Source: an uncultured Methylotenera sp. (GTDB lineage: Bacteria > Pseudomonadota > Gammaproteobacteria > Burkholderiales > Methylophilaceae). From it: DNA of 64,000 nt. This document shows positions 33,764 to 42,644 of this stretch, in pieces; position 1 is the stretch's first letter, and each line of letters begins with the position of its first letter. A model generated the notes under the pieces. It was not told where the DNA came from. It saw nothing but the letters and a program-made list of their open reading frames with translations, and did no database searches. Location: assembly GCF_946479685.1 (NCBI RefSeq), contig NZ_CAMLGS010000010.1, forward strand, positions 4,998 to 68,997, read 5' to 3'. The position numbers and the translations under genes were made by a program.

Positions 33764-35344
33764 TTAGAAAGCACTGATTTCAAATTGCACGTACAGGTAA
33801 TCTGAGTTGTCTCTGCGTGTTGGATCATTTTTGTTGCTAGCAATGCGTACTGCGTTTTTGGTGAAATCACCTGCCATAAAGTGGGCGTAACCGATGGTGG
33901 TGTAGATATGGTTGTTAATCGGGAAGCGCGCTGTGATGTCGAATTCTTCGCCAATGTCGCTACCGCTCAGGCCTTTGCTGTCTCTCAATGCGGCAGGGCC
34001 CCAGCTATCCGTGTCGCTCTCTAGTCGGTACCAGCTGTAGCCGGTATCGATTTTCAAGTTTTTGATAAAGCTTACTTTCGGGTCAAACTCTGCTCTGAGT
34101 TTGGTGGCGCGGATGTTAGACATTTCCATGGTGTCAGTGTTAGACCATGGGCGTGCAAAGCCAAACAGGCGCTCAAAGCGTTGATTTTTCTTGTCAGTCG
34201 AGCTCTTGTCACCGGTAGCTACGCCATAAAAGCCGCTTAATCTTGGTTTCCATGATTGGTCAAATGTATAGCCCACCTCTGCATTGTAAGCATAGGCATC
34301 ATGGTCAATTTTGGTTTTATTGGTCAGGCTGGTGTCTTGCTCACCCCATTGCTTGGTGTAGTTAGCATCGTAGTCCCAGCCGGTTTTACCTAACACGCCG
34401 TAGGCACGTAAACCTGCAGTGTGGATGGTGCGGTCAATTCTGCTTGTTGCGCTTGTTACATCGCGGCCATTCAGGTCGTATTTCACTTTGTCGCCATCTT
34501 GTTCCAGCAAGTAGTAGTAAGGTTGTAAGTTAATGACTTCAGACCATCTTCTCCAGTTTGCTAGTGCGCCATAAAAATGCTGCGAATCATTATCTTCGTC
34601 GGCCTGCACTGTAAAGCGTTGCACAGGCTTGAATGCAAAGGTTTCTAATTGCCAGTCATTACTTTGCTGACCGATGATGGCGCGTACGCCTTCAAAGTTA
34701 TTGGTGGTGTTGCGGTAGCCATTGCGCGCTACCAGCCTTTTGTCACCTTGCTCCAAGGCTTGACGGCCCACTTTAATGCTAATCGGGCGCTCGTTGCCTA
34801 AATTATCTTTGCCTAATATTGTTTCTTTGAAGAATAGCTCCAGATAGGCTTGCACCACCTCGCCTTGGTTAACGTCACGCGTGTCGTACTCGCGGCTAAA
34901 TTGGCTATGGTTACGTCTGGCATCGCCAAGCTCTACCGCAAAGCGTAGTGGGTCTAAAATATCTTTAATGCCAATGTAAGCACGTGTTCTGAGCAAGATT
35001 GGGTCATCAATCACGTCTTTAGCGCGTCTAAAGTCATTGTCACGGTGCTCGTAACGAATACGGTGATCTAAACCAATATCCAGCCAGTTAACATCTGCCA
35101 GGCCATCTACATCCTTTAACCATGTTTTATTCAATTGTTTGACGTATTTTGGCGGCTCAGTTTCCAGTGAGGTGCCAAAGCTTTTACGTTCTACATAATA
35201 TGAGCCGGTGCTGCCTTCGGCGGCGGATGCGTATTGCACGCTTGCTGCTAATAACAGTGGTGCACACATGAATTTTGCATAGGATTTGGCGCTAGATGGG
35301 CGATATTTGACGATGTTGGCAAGATTTTTCATGAGGATAATCAT
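33764..35344 (-). CDS. Alginate-export-family outer-membrane porin linked to molybdate uptake
   Basis: A 526-residue outer-membrane beta-barrel. After a signal peptide (KFMCAPLLLAASVQYASAAEG) it matches the AlgE/alginate_exp family: WLDIGLDHRIRYEHRDNDFRRA, RTRAYIGIKDILDPLRFAVELGDAR, ISIKVGRQALEQGDKRLVARNGYRNTTNNFEGVRA, and it ends with an aromatic residue (YVQFEISAF). It is the first gene of the porin-modABC operon, under a Mo-box, so its likely role is passage of molybdate or a molybdate complex rather than alginate. Start is either ATG 35344 or ATG 35332; neither has a good ribosome site. Confidence 0.85.
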   Translation of the reverse strand: MIILMKNLANIVKYRPSSAKSYAKFMCAPLLLAASVQYASAAEGSTGSYYVERKSFGTSLETEPPKYVKQLNKTWLKDVDGLADVNWLDIGLDHRIRYEHRDNDFRRAKDVIDDPILLRTRAYIGIKDILDPLRFAVELGDARRNHSQFSREYDTRDVNQGEVVQAYLELFFKETILGKDNLGNERPISIKVGRQALEQGDKRLVARNGYRNTTNNFEGVRAIIGQQSNDWQLETFAFKPVQRFTVQADEDNDSQHFYGALANWRRWSEVINLQPYYYLLEQDGDKVKYDLNGRDVTSATSRIDRTIHTAGLRAYGVLGKTGWDYDANYTKQWGEQDTSLTNKTKIDHDAYAYNAEVGYTFDQSWKPRLSGFYGVATGDKSSTDKKNQRFERLFGFARPWSNTDTMEMSNIRATKLRAEFDPKVSFIKNLKIDTGYSWYRLESDTDSWGPAALRDSKGLSGSDIGEEFDITARFPINNHIYTTIGYAHFMAGDFTKNAVRIASNKNDPTRRDNSDYLYVQFEISAF

Positions 35345-35366
35345 TGTGTTTTTATAAGAATCCGTA

Positions 35367-35395
35367 ATTTAAGCATAAACACCGCTATGTTTCAA
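35367..35395 (-). promoter_or_regulatory. Putative promoter of the porin-modABC operon
   Basis: On the minus strand TTGAAA (35395-35390) and TTAAAT (35372-35367) are separated by 17 bp. The -35 box lies inside the Mo-box, so ModE binding would block transcription. Confidence 0.5.
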
Positions 35396-35408
35396 CGGAT
35401 ATAGCGGT
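35381..35408. promoter_or_regulatory. Mo-box (ModE-type operator)
   Basis: A perfect palindrome pair ACCGCTAT (35381-35388) and ATAGCGGT (35401-35408) with 12 bp between, extended by one more base on each side. The 11-6-11 (28-bp) geometry and half-site order agree with the ModE consensus (AT-CG-n-TATATA, six bases, inverted). It lies between the divergent porin-mod operon and the modE-like gene. Confidence 0.7.
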
Positions 35409-35490
35409 GGCTTGGGCTAAATATTCAAGCTTCACAAGGTGTCCACAATAAAGTCGCTGGCTTTGTGCTTTTCATTTTTTAGGCACTATA

Positions 35491-35850
35491 ATGAGTCATA
35501 TGCTAAATAATCAGATCAAAATCAGAATAACTAATGGGCCGGCAACTGCTATGGGGCCAGGAAAGGCTGAGCTGTTAGCTTTAATCAATGAATGCGGCTC
35601 TATCTCAGCCGCCGCTAAACAGATGAAGATGTCTTATCGCCGTGCTTGGGATTTGGTGGACGAGGTGAATAAGTGCTTTGATCAGCCGTTGGTTTCTAGC
35701 AGTGTGGGTGGCAGTCACGGCGGTGGCGCTAAGCTTACCGAGTTTGGGATACAAGTGCTGGAAAATTACCATGCATTGATTGCTAAATCGCAAGCAGCTT
35801 CGGAGCGGGAGCTTGCCTTCATAAATGCGCACCTTAAGCAGCCGGATTAG
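35491..35850 (+). CDS. One-domain ModE-like transcriptional regulator
   Basis: A 119-residue protein matching only the N-terminal winged-HTH of ModE: ELLALINECGSISAAAKQMKMSYRRAWDLVDEVNKCF, then SVGGSHGGGAKLTEFGIQVLENY. Full ModE has about 260 residues with two Mop domains that sense molybdate; these are missing. It is divergent from the porin-modABC operon with a Mo-box between, so it probably still represses that operon, but the molybdate signal must come from elsewhere. Confidence 0.85.
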   Translation: MSHMLNNQIKIRITNGPATAMGPGKAELLALINECGSISAAAKQMKMSYRRAWDLVDEVNKCFDQPLVSSSVGGSHGGGAKLTEFGIQVLENYHALIAKSQAASERELAFINAHLKQPD

Positions 35851-36285
35851 TAGCAGCCAGATTAGGCGCTAAGCACGTACTTGGTTGCAAGTGGTTGCGT
35901 GTAGGAAATATCACTCAGTGATATACGTTACCAGCAGCATGGTTATCAACGGCATGGCAATTTAATCATGCTGGGCGGTAGCACTTTTTACAGTGATTTT
36001 GCCAGCGGGTGCTGTTGTTGATAACTACAGCAGCGCTAAGTTTTTGTTGTAGATCAAATAGTAAGCAAATCTTAGGCTAAATAAGCAATCTTAGGTTGAT
36101 AAGTTAAGCAATCTAGGATTGATAAGTGTAGTTAAGTTTGTTAAATTGCTGGTGCCATGAAAATGGCGTTCAAAGCTGGTCCAAAGTTGGTATGTAATGT
36201 GAGTGGGGTCTAGAAGCCGCCTCCAAGGGTTTGATAGTTGCAAGGCAGTTATCAAACAAGAATTCCTTAATAGGGGCTGAGATTT
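35851..36285. other. Intergenic region after modE-like gene
   Basis: About 435 bp without a recognised gene. It contains the tandem imperfect repeats at 36062-36127 and, upstream of them, several short GC-richer inverted words (for example around 35965-36015) of unclear meaning. No clear terminator for the modE-like gene was seen. Confidence 0.45.
36062..36127. repeat. Three tandem imperfect repeats of about 22 bp
   Basis: The unit is roughly TAAGCAATCTTAGGTTGATA. Copies start at 36062 (TAAGCAAATCTTAGGCTAAA), 36082 and 36105. Units 2 and 3 are 23 bp and differ by few bases. They lie about 160 bp before a possible small ORF and the giant c-di-GMP gene, and could be phased binding sites or slippage products. 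Confidence 0.6.
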
Positions 36286-36423
36286 ATGTATGACGCACTT
36301 CATTATGTAGTCAATCTACATATTCAAAATCTGTACTATTCTTGCCATCAGGTTTGCTACCAGCGCGATGTTGGCATGTACGCGGCTACCCCTGAACTTA
36401 CGCAGTTTAAGGTGATGCCCTAA
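36286..36423 (+). CDS. Possible 45-residue leader protein overlapping the GGDEF-EAL gene
   Basis: ATG at 36286 follows AGGGG (9 nt upstream). The frame reads MYDALHYVVNLHIQNLYYSC and ends EPELTQF-like as PELTQFKVMP, with a TAA (36421-36423) that overlaps the ATG of the large downstream gene (TAATG). It has no known motif, is rich in aromatic residues, and has two cysteines. The overlap suggests translational coupling. It may also be a chance frame; only the ribosome site and the overlap support it. Confidence 0.35.
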   Translation: MYDALHYVVNLHIQNLYYSCHQVCYQRDVGMYAATPELTQFKVMP

Positions 36424-39400
36424 TGCTCAACATGAACGCAATTGCGTACTTTTTCCGTAAAAAAGCTGGGTTTGCCGTATTGGTGTTGGCCATTCTGGCT
36501 TTGGTGTTTAGCTATTACGTCTATACCGAAAAGCAGTTGGATAAAGCCAGTGAGTCGCGCTATGTTTCCCATCAGTTAGCCAGCCAGCTCAGGCAGACTT
36601 CGGACGACCTGACGCGCATGGTGCGCTCTTATGTGCTAACGGGCGATGTCCGATACAAACGTTATTTCCAGAATATTCTCGATATCCGTAACGGTAAGAT
36701 CCCGCTCCCAGAGGGGTACTTTAACTCTTACTGGGATATGGTGCTGGTAGGCAAGTTGCCGCCGCCATCGACGCAAGGTAAAGGTGTTGCGCTATTGGAT
36801 ATGATGCGTGATGCCGGATTTTCAACCGCTGAATTGGCGAAGTTAGCCTCTGCCAAACAATACTCTGATGACTTAACCGCCTTGGAGTTCGAGGCCATGC
36901 GTTTGGTTGAATCCAAGTCGTCGGATGCTGCTGCAAATCGTCTGCAAGCTGCACAGATGTTATTGGATAGCCGTTATCATCAGGCTAAGTCCAACATCAT
37001 GGGGCCTATTAATGAAACTTTTTTGATGATGGATCACCGCACATCGAATGCAGTGGCGCATGCCAAAATGGTGGCTACCGTGTTTCGGGTGATTTTCATT
37101 TTTGTTGCGTTCTGGGCCATTTTCTTTATTTGGCGGGCTTATCGCACGCTGCATTCCACCTTAGGCGCAAGCGCAGACGAGGTATATCAGCATATCTCAA
37201 GAATTGGTGCGGGTGATTTCTCCATGCCGATACACATTGCCCCCGAGCAAGATAATAGCGTGCTGGCAGAGTTGGCAAAAATGCAGAGCTTGCTGCATGC
37301 GCATGACGTAGCGCGCACTTTAGCCGAGCAAGATCTGCATAGAAACAAGGCGCTGTTGGTCGAGGCGCAGCACATCGCACAAGTGGGCAGTTGGTCGCTG
37401 GATTGGCAGACCGGCGAGCTAGCTTGGAGTGACGAGATTTTTCATATATTTGAAGTTGATCAACACCAGTTCTCCGCAAACTATGAAGCGTTTTTAAACA
37501 CGATACATCCTTGTGACCGTGAAACGGTTGATCGTGCTTTTATGGCATCGGTAGCGAGTCGCACGCCTTATGAGATTACGCATCGTTTGTTGCTTGCCGA
37601 TGGCTCTGTGAAATGGGTGCATGAGCGCGGCACCTCTGGCTATGATGCCGCTGGTAATCCAATTTACTCACGCGGAACCGTGCAGGATGTGACCGAACGC
37701 CAAAATAGTGAAGCATTAATCCGCAAAACTGAGAGCTACATCACCAATATTCTAAACTCGGTTGAAGAAGTGATTTGGACCGCGAGTGCGCCAGACTTTA
37801 AGGTGAATCACGTTAATGCCGCGATAGAAAAACTATGCGGGTTATCGCAACAGGCGCTGATTGATGATAACGATGCGTGGATTAATATCATTCATCCTGA
37901 GGAGCGGACGCCAGTACGCTTGGCGATGGAGGCTGTGTTTGAGCAATCCAGTGTGGCGCTGGAGTATCGCATTGTCTTGGCTGACGGTACGGTGCGCTGG
38001 GTGTCTGATAGCCGTCATGTGGTGTATGGCGAGCATGGTGAGTTGGCTGAACTGGTATGCGTCATCCATGATGTCACCAATAAGCGTCTGGCTGCGGATG
38101 CTGACCGTGAGAGTAAAGAGCGTGTGATTCAAATGCTGGAAACCAGCCCGATTGCGGTGCGTATTGCCACGCTTTCCGGTGATAAGGTGTTGTTTGCGAA
38201 CAAGCGCTATACCGAGCTGATTAATTGCTCCCCAGATAAAGTGATTGGGCGCAATCCAATGCTCAATTATGCGCACATGGATGAATACGAGGCGATTCTG
38301 GCGCAGGTGAATGCTGGGAACGCCATCAATGATAGGCTGATACAGTTGGTAGTGGCAGATAAAGGGTCGGTCTGGGTGATGGCGTCCTACCGCCCCATAC
38401 ACTATGAGGGAACGGCGGCCATCTTGGGCTGGTTCTATGACGTAACCGACCTCAGGCAGGCGCAGGATGCGCTGTTGCTCAGTGAAGCGCGCTTAAAACA
38501 GTCGCTAGAAGAACTAAAGTGCCAGAAGTATGCGCTGGATAAGCATGCCATTGTTGCCGTTACTGATGTGACTGGGCGCATTACTTACGCTAATGATAAG
38601 TTCAGTGAAATTAGTGGCTATGCAGTTGATGAGTTGGTGGGGCAGGATCATGCGATACTCAACTCCGGCTACCACCCCAAGGGCTACTTTAAAGAAATGT
38701 ACCGCACCGTGGCGAATGGTCAGGTGTGGCATGATGAAATATGCAATCGTGCTAAAGACGGAAGGTTGTATTGGGTGGATACTACGATTGCGCCTTTCTT
38801 GGGTGAGGATGGCAAACCGCAAAGCTATATTTCTATCCGTACTGATATTACGCAGCGTAAAGCCGCTGAAGATAAAAGTAATTACCTGGCGCTGTATGAT
38901 CCGCTAACCAACCTGCCTAATCGGCGCTTGCTGATGGATAGGTTAAGCCATGCCTTGGCATCTGCTACCCGTACCGGGCGCAACGGTGCCTTGCTGTTTT
39001 TAGACCTGGATCACTTTAAAACCCTGAACGATACGCTGGGGCATGATGTGGGTGATTTGCTGCTGCAACAAGTGGCTGAGCGCTTAACCTCTTGCGTGCG
39101 AGAAGGCGATACGGTTGCGCGTCTGGGCGGTGATGAGTTTGTGGTGATTTTGGAAGGCATGAGCGAGCATGAGGTGGATGCTGCCACGCAGGCCGAAATG
39201 GTGGGTGAAAAAATCCTGATTAAATTCGTTCAGCCTTATCAATTTAAAGGATATGAGTATCACATTACGCCTAGTATTGGCATTACCTTGTTTGGTAAAA
39301 ACAACCTGAAGTCCGACGAGTTGTTAAAGCAGGCCGATATTGCCATGTATCAGGCGAAGAAGTTAGGGCGTAATGCGCTGAGCTTTTTTGACCCTAAAAT

Positions 39401-40175
39401 GCAAGAGGGGATACAGGCGCGTGTGGATATGGAGCACGAGCTACGTAAAGCGCTGGATAAAAATGAGTTCCAGTTGTTTTATCAAATGCAGGTGGGCTTG
39501 GCCGACCGTGCAATAGGAGCGGAGGCGCTGATACGCTGGGTGCACCCAGAGCGTGGTTTAATCCCTCCTCATGAGTTTGTGCCGATTGCTGAAGATTCCG
39601 GCATGATATTGTCTATTGGGGCGTGGGTGATAGATTCAGCCTGCGCGCAATTAAAGCGCTGGGAGCAAAGCGAGCGCACGCGCGAGCTGACATTGTCGGT
39701 AAATGTGAGCGCTAAGCAGTTCCGTCAGGCCGACTTTGTGCAGCAAGTGACAATGGCGGTGGCGCGTCACGGGATTAATCCCATGCTGCTGAAGCTGGAG
39801 CTCACCGAGAGTGCGTTGTTAGACCAAATTGAAGACGCCATTGACGTGATGAACGCGCTCAAGGATATTGGTATCAGGTTCTCGTTGGATGACTTCGGTA
39901 CCGGCTATTCTTCCTTGCAGTATCTACGGTTATTGCCACTGTATCAGCTGAAGATAGATCGCTCATTTGTGTGCGATATTGCGCGCAGTAGCGGTGATCA
40001 GGCGATTGTGCGTACGATTATTGCGATGGCGCACACCCTGAATTTGAACGTGATTGCCGAAGGGGTGGAAACGCAAGTGCAGCAGGGTATCTTGCTGGAT
40101 AGCGGCTGCATGCACTATCAAGGCTATTTATTTAGCAAGCCGGTGCCGGTAGATGCGTTTGAAGCGTTGCTGTAG
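36423..40175 (+). CDS. Giant membrane sensor with HAMP, four PAS, GGDEF and EAL domains
   Basis: A 1250-residue protein. Helix 1 is about residues 16-33 and helix 2 about 216-236, enclosing a periplasmic helical sensor region; a HAMP-like linker follows (to about 290). Then come four PAS domains (about 320-430, 435-555, 565-680, 695-815), GGDEF (RLGGDEFVVILEG with I-site REGD) and EAL (GAEALIRW, LELTES, DDFGTGYSS, LKIDRS, AEGVE, YQGYLFSKP). Both enzyme domains look intact, so it may make and break c-di-GMP depending on the signal. RBS AAGGTGA is 7 nt upstream. The N-terminal sensor resembles methyl-accepting-type four-helix bundles, ligand unknown. Confidence 0.92.
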   Translation: MLNMNAIAYFFRKKAGFAVLVLAILALVFSYYVYTEKQLDKASESRYVSHQLASQLRQTSDDLTRMVRSYVLTGDVRYKRYFQNILDIRNGKIPLPEGYFNSYWDMVLVGKLPPPSTQGKGVALLDMMRDAGFSTAELAKLASAKQYSDDLTALEFEAMRLVESKSSDAAANRLQAAQMLLDSRYHQAKSNIMGPINETFLMMDHRTSNAVAHAKMVATVFRVIFIFVAFWAIFFIWRAYRTLHSTLGASADEVYQHISRIGAGDFSMPIHIAPEQDNSVLAELAKMQSLLHAHDVARTLAEQDLHRNKALLVEAQHIAQVGSWSLDWQTGELAWSDEIFHIFEVDQHQFSANYEAFLNTIHPCDRETVDRAFMASVASRTPYEITHRLLLADGSVKWVHERGTSGYDAAGNPIYSRGTVQDVTERQNSEALIRKTESYITNILNSVEEVIWTASAPDFKVNHVNAAIEKLCGLSQQALIDDNDAWINIIHPEERTPVRLAMEAVFEQSSVALEYRIVLADGTVRWVSDSRHVVYGEHGELAELVCVIHDVTNKRLAADADRESKERVIQMLETSPIAVRIATLSGDKVLFANKRYTELINCSPDKVIGRNPMLNYAHMDEYEAILAQVNAGNAINDRLIQLVVADKGSVWVMASYRPIHYEGTAAILGWFYDVTDLRQAQDALLLSEARLKQSLEELKCQKYALDKHAIVAVTDVTGRITYANDKFSEISGYAVDELVGQDHAILNSGYHPKGYFKEMYRTVANGQVWHDEICNRAKDGRLYWVDTTIAPFLGEDGKPQSYISIRTDITQRKAAEDKSNYLALYDPLTNLPNRRLLMDRLSHALASATRTGRNGALLFLDLDHFKTLNDTLGHDVGDLLLQQVAERLTSCVREGDTVARLGGDEFVVILEGMSEHEVDAATQAEMVGEKILIKFVQPYQFKGYEYHITPSIGITLFGKNNLKSDELLKQADIAMYQAKKLGRNALSFFDPKMQEGIQARVDMEHELRKALDKNEFQLFYQMQVGLADRAIGAEALIRWVHPERGLIPPHEFVPIAEDSGMILSIGAWVIDSACAQLKRWEQSERTRELTLSVNVSAKQFRQADFVQQVTMAVARHGINPMLLKLELTESALLDQIEDAIDVMNALKDIGIRFSLDDFGTGYSSLQYLRLLPLYQLKIDRSFVCDIARSSGDQAIVRTIIAMAHTLNLNVIAEGVETQVQQGILLDSGCMHYQGYLFSKPVPVDAFEALL

Positions 40176-40500
40176 TGCATTTAGCGTACATTCTAATGTC
40201 ACTTTAGTAGCGCTGTATCTAGGTATGGTTGTGACAATGCCACTAAATTGTATCAAGTGTGCTGTAAAGTGTTAAAATCGGACAAGACGATTGGTTTTAA
40301 AGGCAAAAATGCGAAATTAGCCGTTTTTGCTGCTTGCGCGACAAATAAAAGCCGTCACGTGCGGATAAAGCCGTAGTGAGCTGTAGTTGTAGCGAACACC
40401 CCCATCGTTTTATTATTGATAAGCCCGCGCTATACGGGCTTTGTTGTTTGTGAGTTTTGTTGCCGCACACTTTAGTTGTGGCAACCCATGAGTTATCTAA
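40176..40500. other. aroG upstream region
   Basis: About 325 bp. It contains a palindromic GCAAAAA/TTTTTGC pair (near 40303 and 40324), the terminator-like hairpin at 40421-40441, and a second hairpin GTTGCCGCAC / GTGGCAAC (about 40459-40485) just before aroG. A 9-codon ORF starting at 40488 (MSYLNEPSP) overlaps the aroG start. The arrangement could be an mRNA leader with attenuation, but no run of aromatic codons was found. Confidence 0.4.
40421..40447 (+). terminator. Terminator-like hairpin in the aroG leader
   Basis: Stem AAGCCCG (40421-40427) / CGGGCTT (40435-40441) followed by a T-rich tail (TGTTGTTT). It lies 60 bp before the aroG start and 245 bp after the GGDEF-EAL stop, so it may end an upstream RNA or attenuate aroG. 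Confidence 0.5.
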
Positions 40501-41595
40501 ATGAGCCCAGTCCATAAAATTATTACTGATGATGTGCGCATCATTGAAATCAAAGAGCTGACATTGCCGTCTGTGCTAGTGGATAAACTTGAGCCTAGCG
40601 CAGCCACCACGGATATGATCGTGAAAACCCGTGCGGATATCCACCGCATTCTGCATAGCGCCAATGACCGCCTATTGGTGGTGATCGGGCCGTGCTCGAT
40701 TCATGATTATGCGGCAGGCATCGAGTATGCAAAACGTCTGCTAGAGCAGTACCACAAATATAGCGAAGAGCTATTGATTGTGATGCGCGTTTACTTTGAA
40801 AAGCCGCGCACTACGGTGGGCTGGAAAGGCTTGATTAACGACCCGCATTTAGATGGCAGCTTTAATATCAATGCCGGCTTGGAGCTGGCGCGCCGCTTCC
40901 TGTTAGAAGTGAACGAGCTAGGCTTGCCGGCCGCTACCGAATTTTTGGATACGATAACCCCGCAATACACGGCAGATTTGGTGAGCTGGGGCGCAATTGG
41001 CGCACGTACCACAGAATCTCAAATTCACCGTGAATTAGCGTCTGGCTTGTCTTGCCCAGTTGGCTTTAAAAATGGTACCGATGGCAATATCCGTATCGCC
41101 GTTGATGCGATTAAGGCGGCAGCTAGTCCGCACCACTTCTTGTCTGTAACTAAAGAAGGGCGCTCTGCCATTATCTCTACCACCGGTAATGAAGACTGCC
41201 ACGTAATTTTGCGCGGCGGTAAAACCCCAAATTACGATGCTGCAAGTGTAGAGGCTGCGGCAGTAGAGCTGGCGCAGTCTGGCTTGAACGCCAAGGTGAT
41301 GATTGATTGCTCCCATGCGAATAGCCAGCGCCAGTATCAGTTGCAGGCACAAGTAGCTGAACATGTGGCGGAGCAGCTGCGTGCGGGTGATGACCGCATT
41401 ATGGGCCTGATGATTGAATCGCACCTGAAGGCTGGCCGCCAGGATCATGCGCCAGGCTGCGAGCTGACCTATGGTCAGTCGATTACCGATGCATGTTTGG
41501 GCTGGGAAGAAACCTTGCCGTTATTGGATATGCTAGCTGAGAGCGTGAAAGCACGCCGCCTTAAAAATCAGCAAGATGACGACAGTGATGAGTGA
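40501..41595 (+). CDS. aroG: 3-deoxy-7-phosphoheptulonate synthase (class I DAHP synthase)
   Basis: A 364-residue enzyme that joins phosphoenolpyruvate and erythrose 4-phosphate, the first step of the shikimate pathway. Family marks are VVIGPCSIHDYAAGIEYA, MRVYFEKPRTTVGWKGLINDP, SWGAIGARTTESQIHRELASGLSCPVGFKNGTDG, IDCSHANSQ and GCELTYGQSITDACLGW. The class I AroF/G/H type is certain, but which feedback inhibitor (Phe, Tyr or Trp) applies cannot be read. The start is an ATG with no strong ribosome site. Confidence 0.92.
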   Translation: MSPVHKIITDDVRIIEIKELTLPSVLVDKLEPSAATTDMIVKTRADIHRILHSANDRLLVVIGPCSIHDYAAGIEYAKRLLEQYHKYSEELLIVMRVYFEKPRTTVGWKGLINDPHLDGSFNINAGLELARRFLLEVNELGLPAATEFLDTITPQYTADLVSWGAIGARTTESQIHRELASGLSCPVGFKNGTDGNIRIAVDAIKAAASPHHFLSVTKEGRSAIISTTGNEDCHVILRGGKTPNYDAASVEAAAVELAQSGLNAKVMIDCSHANSQRQYQLQAQVAEHVAEQLRAGDDRIMGLMIESHLKAGRQDHAPGCELTYGQSITDACLGWEETLPLLDMLAESVKARRLKNQQDDDSDE

Positions 41596-41706
41596 GGCGC
41601 AGTAGTCTTTACAGCTTAAATTTCAGGTGGTTGGGGCTAGCATAAAAATCTAGTGGATTCAGGTATAATCACGGGTTATTTAACGTATTAAGAACGGTGA
41701 TTTTCT

Positions 41707-41991
41707 ATGCCTATTTACGATTATCAATGTAGTAGTTGCGGACATAAAGCAGAAGTTATGCGCAAAGTGAGTGCTGCCAGCGTAGAGGCCTGCCCGCAAT
41801 GTGCGCAAGAGACTTTCTCTAAACAACTGTCAGCGCCTAGCTTTCAGTTAAATGGCACGGGCTGGTATGCCACCGATTTTAAAGGTAGTGGTTCAAGTAC
41901 TTCAGCTAAATCAGCGAGCTCGGCATCTGAGCCGGCTAGCGAAACTAGTGCTGCGCCTGCTGCTTGCGCCACCGGCTGTGCATGTCACTAG
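41707..41991 (+). CDS. FmdB-type zinc-ribbon protein
   Basis: A 94-residue protein starting MPIYDYQCSSCGHKAEVMRK, with a second CPQC pair (residues about 35-38), the CxxC...CxxC zinc ribbon of the FmdB putative regulatory family. The middle has QLSAPSFQLNGTGWYATDFKG, a conserved FmdB segment, and the tail is Ser/Ala-rich, ending CATGCACH. It lies ahead of DUF502 and aspS, an order common in betaproteobacteria. Function is unknown. Confidence 0.9.
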   Translation: MPIYDYQCSSCGHKAEVMRKVSAASVEACPQCAQETFSKQLSAPSFQLNGTGWYATDFKGSGSSTSAKSASSASEPASETSAAPAACATGCACH

Positions 41992-42014
41992 TGGCGGCTG
42001 AATAAATCACGCTA

Positions 42015-42641
42015 ATGAAAAAATATTTTATTACAGGCTTGCTGGTGCTAGTGCCCTTGGTGATTACCATTTGGGTGCTCAAGTCACTGATCGGCGTGAT
42101 GGATCAAAGCCTGCTGCTATTGCCTGAGGCTTGGCATCCGCATACCTTTTTAGGGCGTGATATCCCGGGTATCGGTGCGATTTTAACCATTTTGATCGTG
42201 CTAACCACGGGTTTGATTGCAACCAACTTCTTTGGCATGCAGCTGATTCGCCTATGGGAGAATTTGCTTAACCGCCTGCCTGTGGTGAAGTCAATTTATT
42301 CTAGCGTGAAGCAAGTGTCTGATACTTTGTTTTCTGACTCGGGCAACGCGTTTCGTAAGGCAGTGTTAGTGCAGTTTCCGCATGCGGGTGCATGGACGAT
42401 TGCGTTTTTAACCGGTACGCCAGGCGGCGATGTGGTCAATCACTTGCAAGGTGATTATGTGAGCGTGTTTGTGCCAACCACGCCTAACCCAACCAGCGGC
42501 TATTTTCTGATGCTGCCGAAAGCGGATGTGATCGAGCTGGAAATGACCGTAGACGAAGCACTTAAATATATTATTTCTATGGGCGTGGTTGCGCCCGTAC
42601 ATAAAATTCCAAAACTTTTAACTCAATATTCAAACGATTAA
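42015..42641 (+). CDS. DUF502-family membrane protein
   Basis: A 208-residue protein with two membrane helices near the N-terminus (YFITGLLVLVPLVITIWVL and IGAILTILIVLTTGLIATNFFG) and a conserved soluble part (RLPVVKSIYSSVKQVSDTLFS, then VFVPTTPNPTSGYFLMLPKADVIELEMTVDEALKYIISMGVVAP). This is the DUF502 family, whose function is unknown. It sits 23 bp after fmdB and 3 bp before aspS, so the three are one unit. Confidence 0.9.
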   Translation: MKKYFITGLLVLVPLVITIWVLKSLIGVMDQSLLLLPEAWHPHTFLGRDIPGIGAILTILIVLTTGLIATNFFGMQLIRLWENLLNRLPVVKSIYSSVKQVSDTLFSDSGNAFRKAVLVQFPHAGAWTIAFLTGTPGGDVVNHLQGDYVSVFVPTTPNPTSGYFLMLPKADVIELEMTVDEALKYIISMGVVAPVHKIPKLLTQYSND

Positions 42642-42644
42642 ATT

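Noticed and set aside
33764..35344. True alginate exporter AlgE
   Set aside because: No alginate synthesis genes nearby, while the gene is directly joined to modABC.
36062..36127. Short CRISPR array
   Set aside because: Units are directly adjacent, with no spacers.
41035..41448. 137-codon minus-strand ORF inside aroG
   Set aside because: Antisense shadow of a conserved enzyme.
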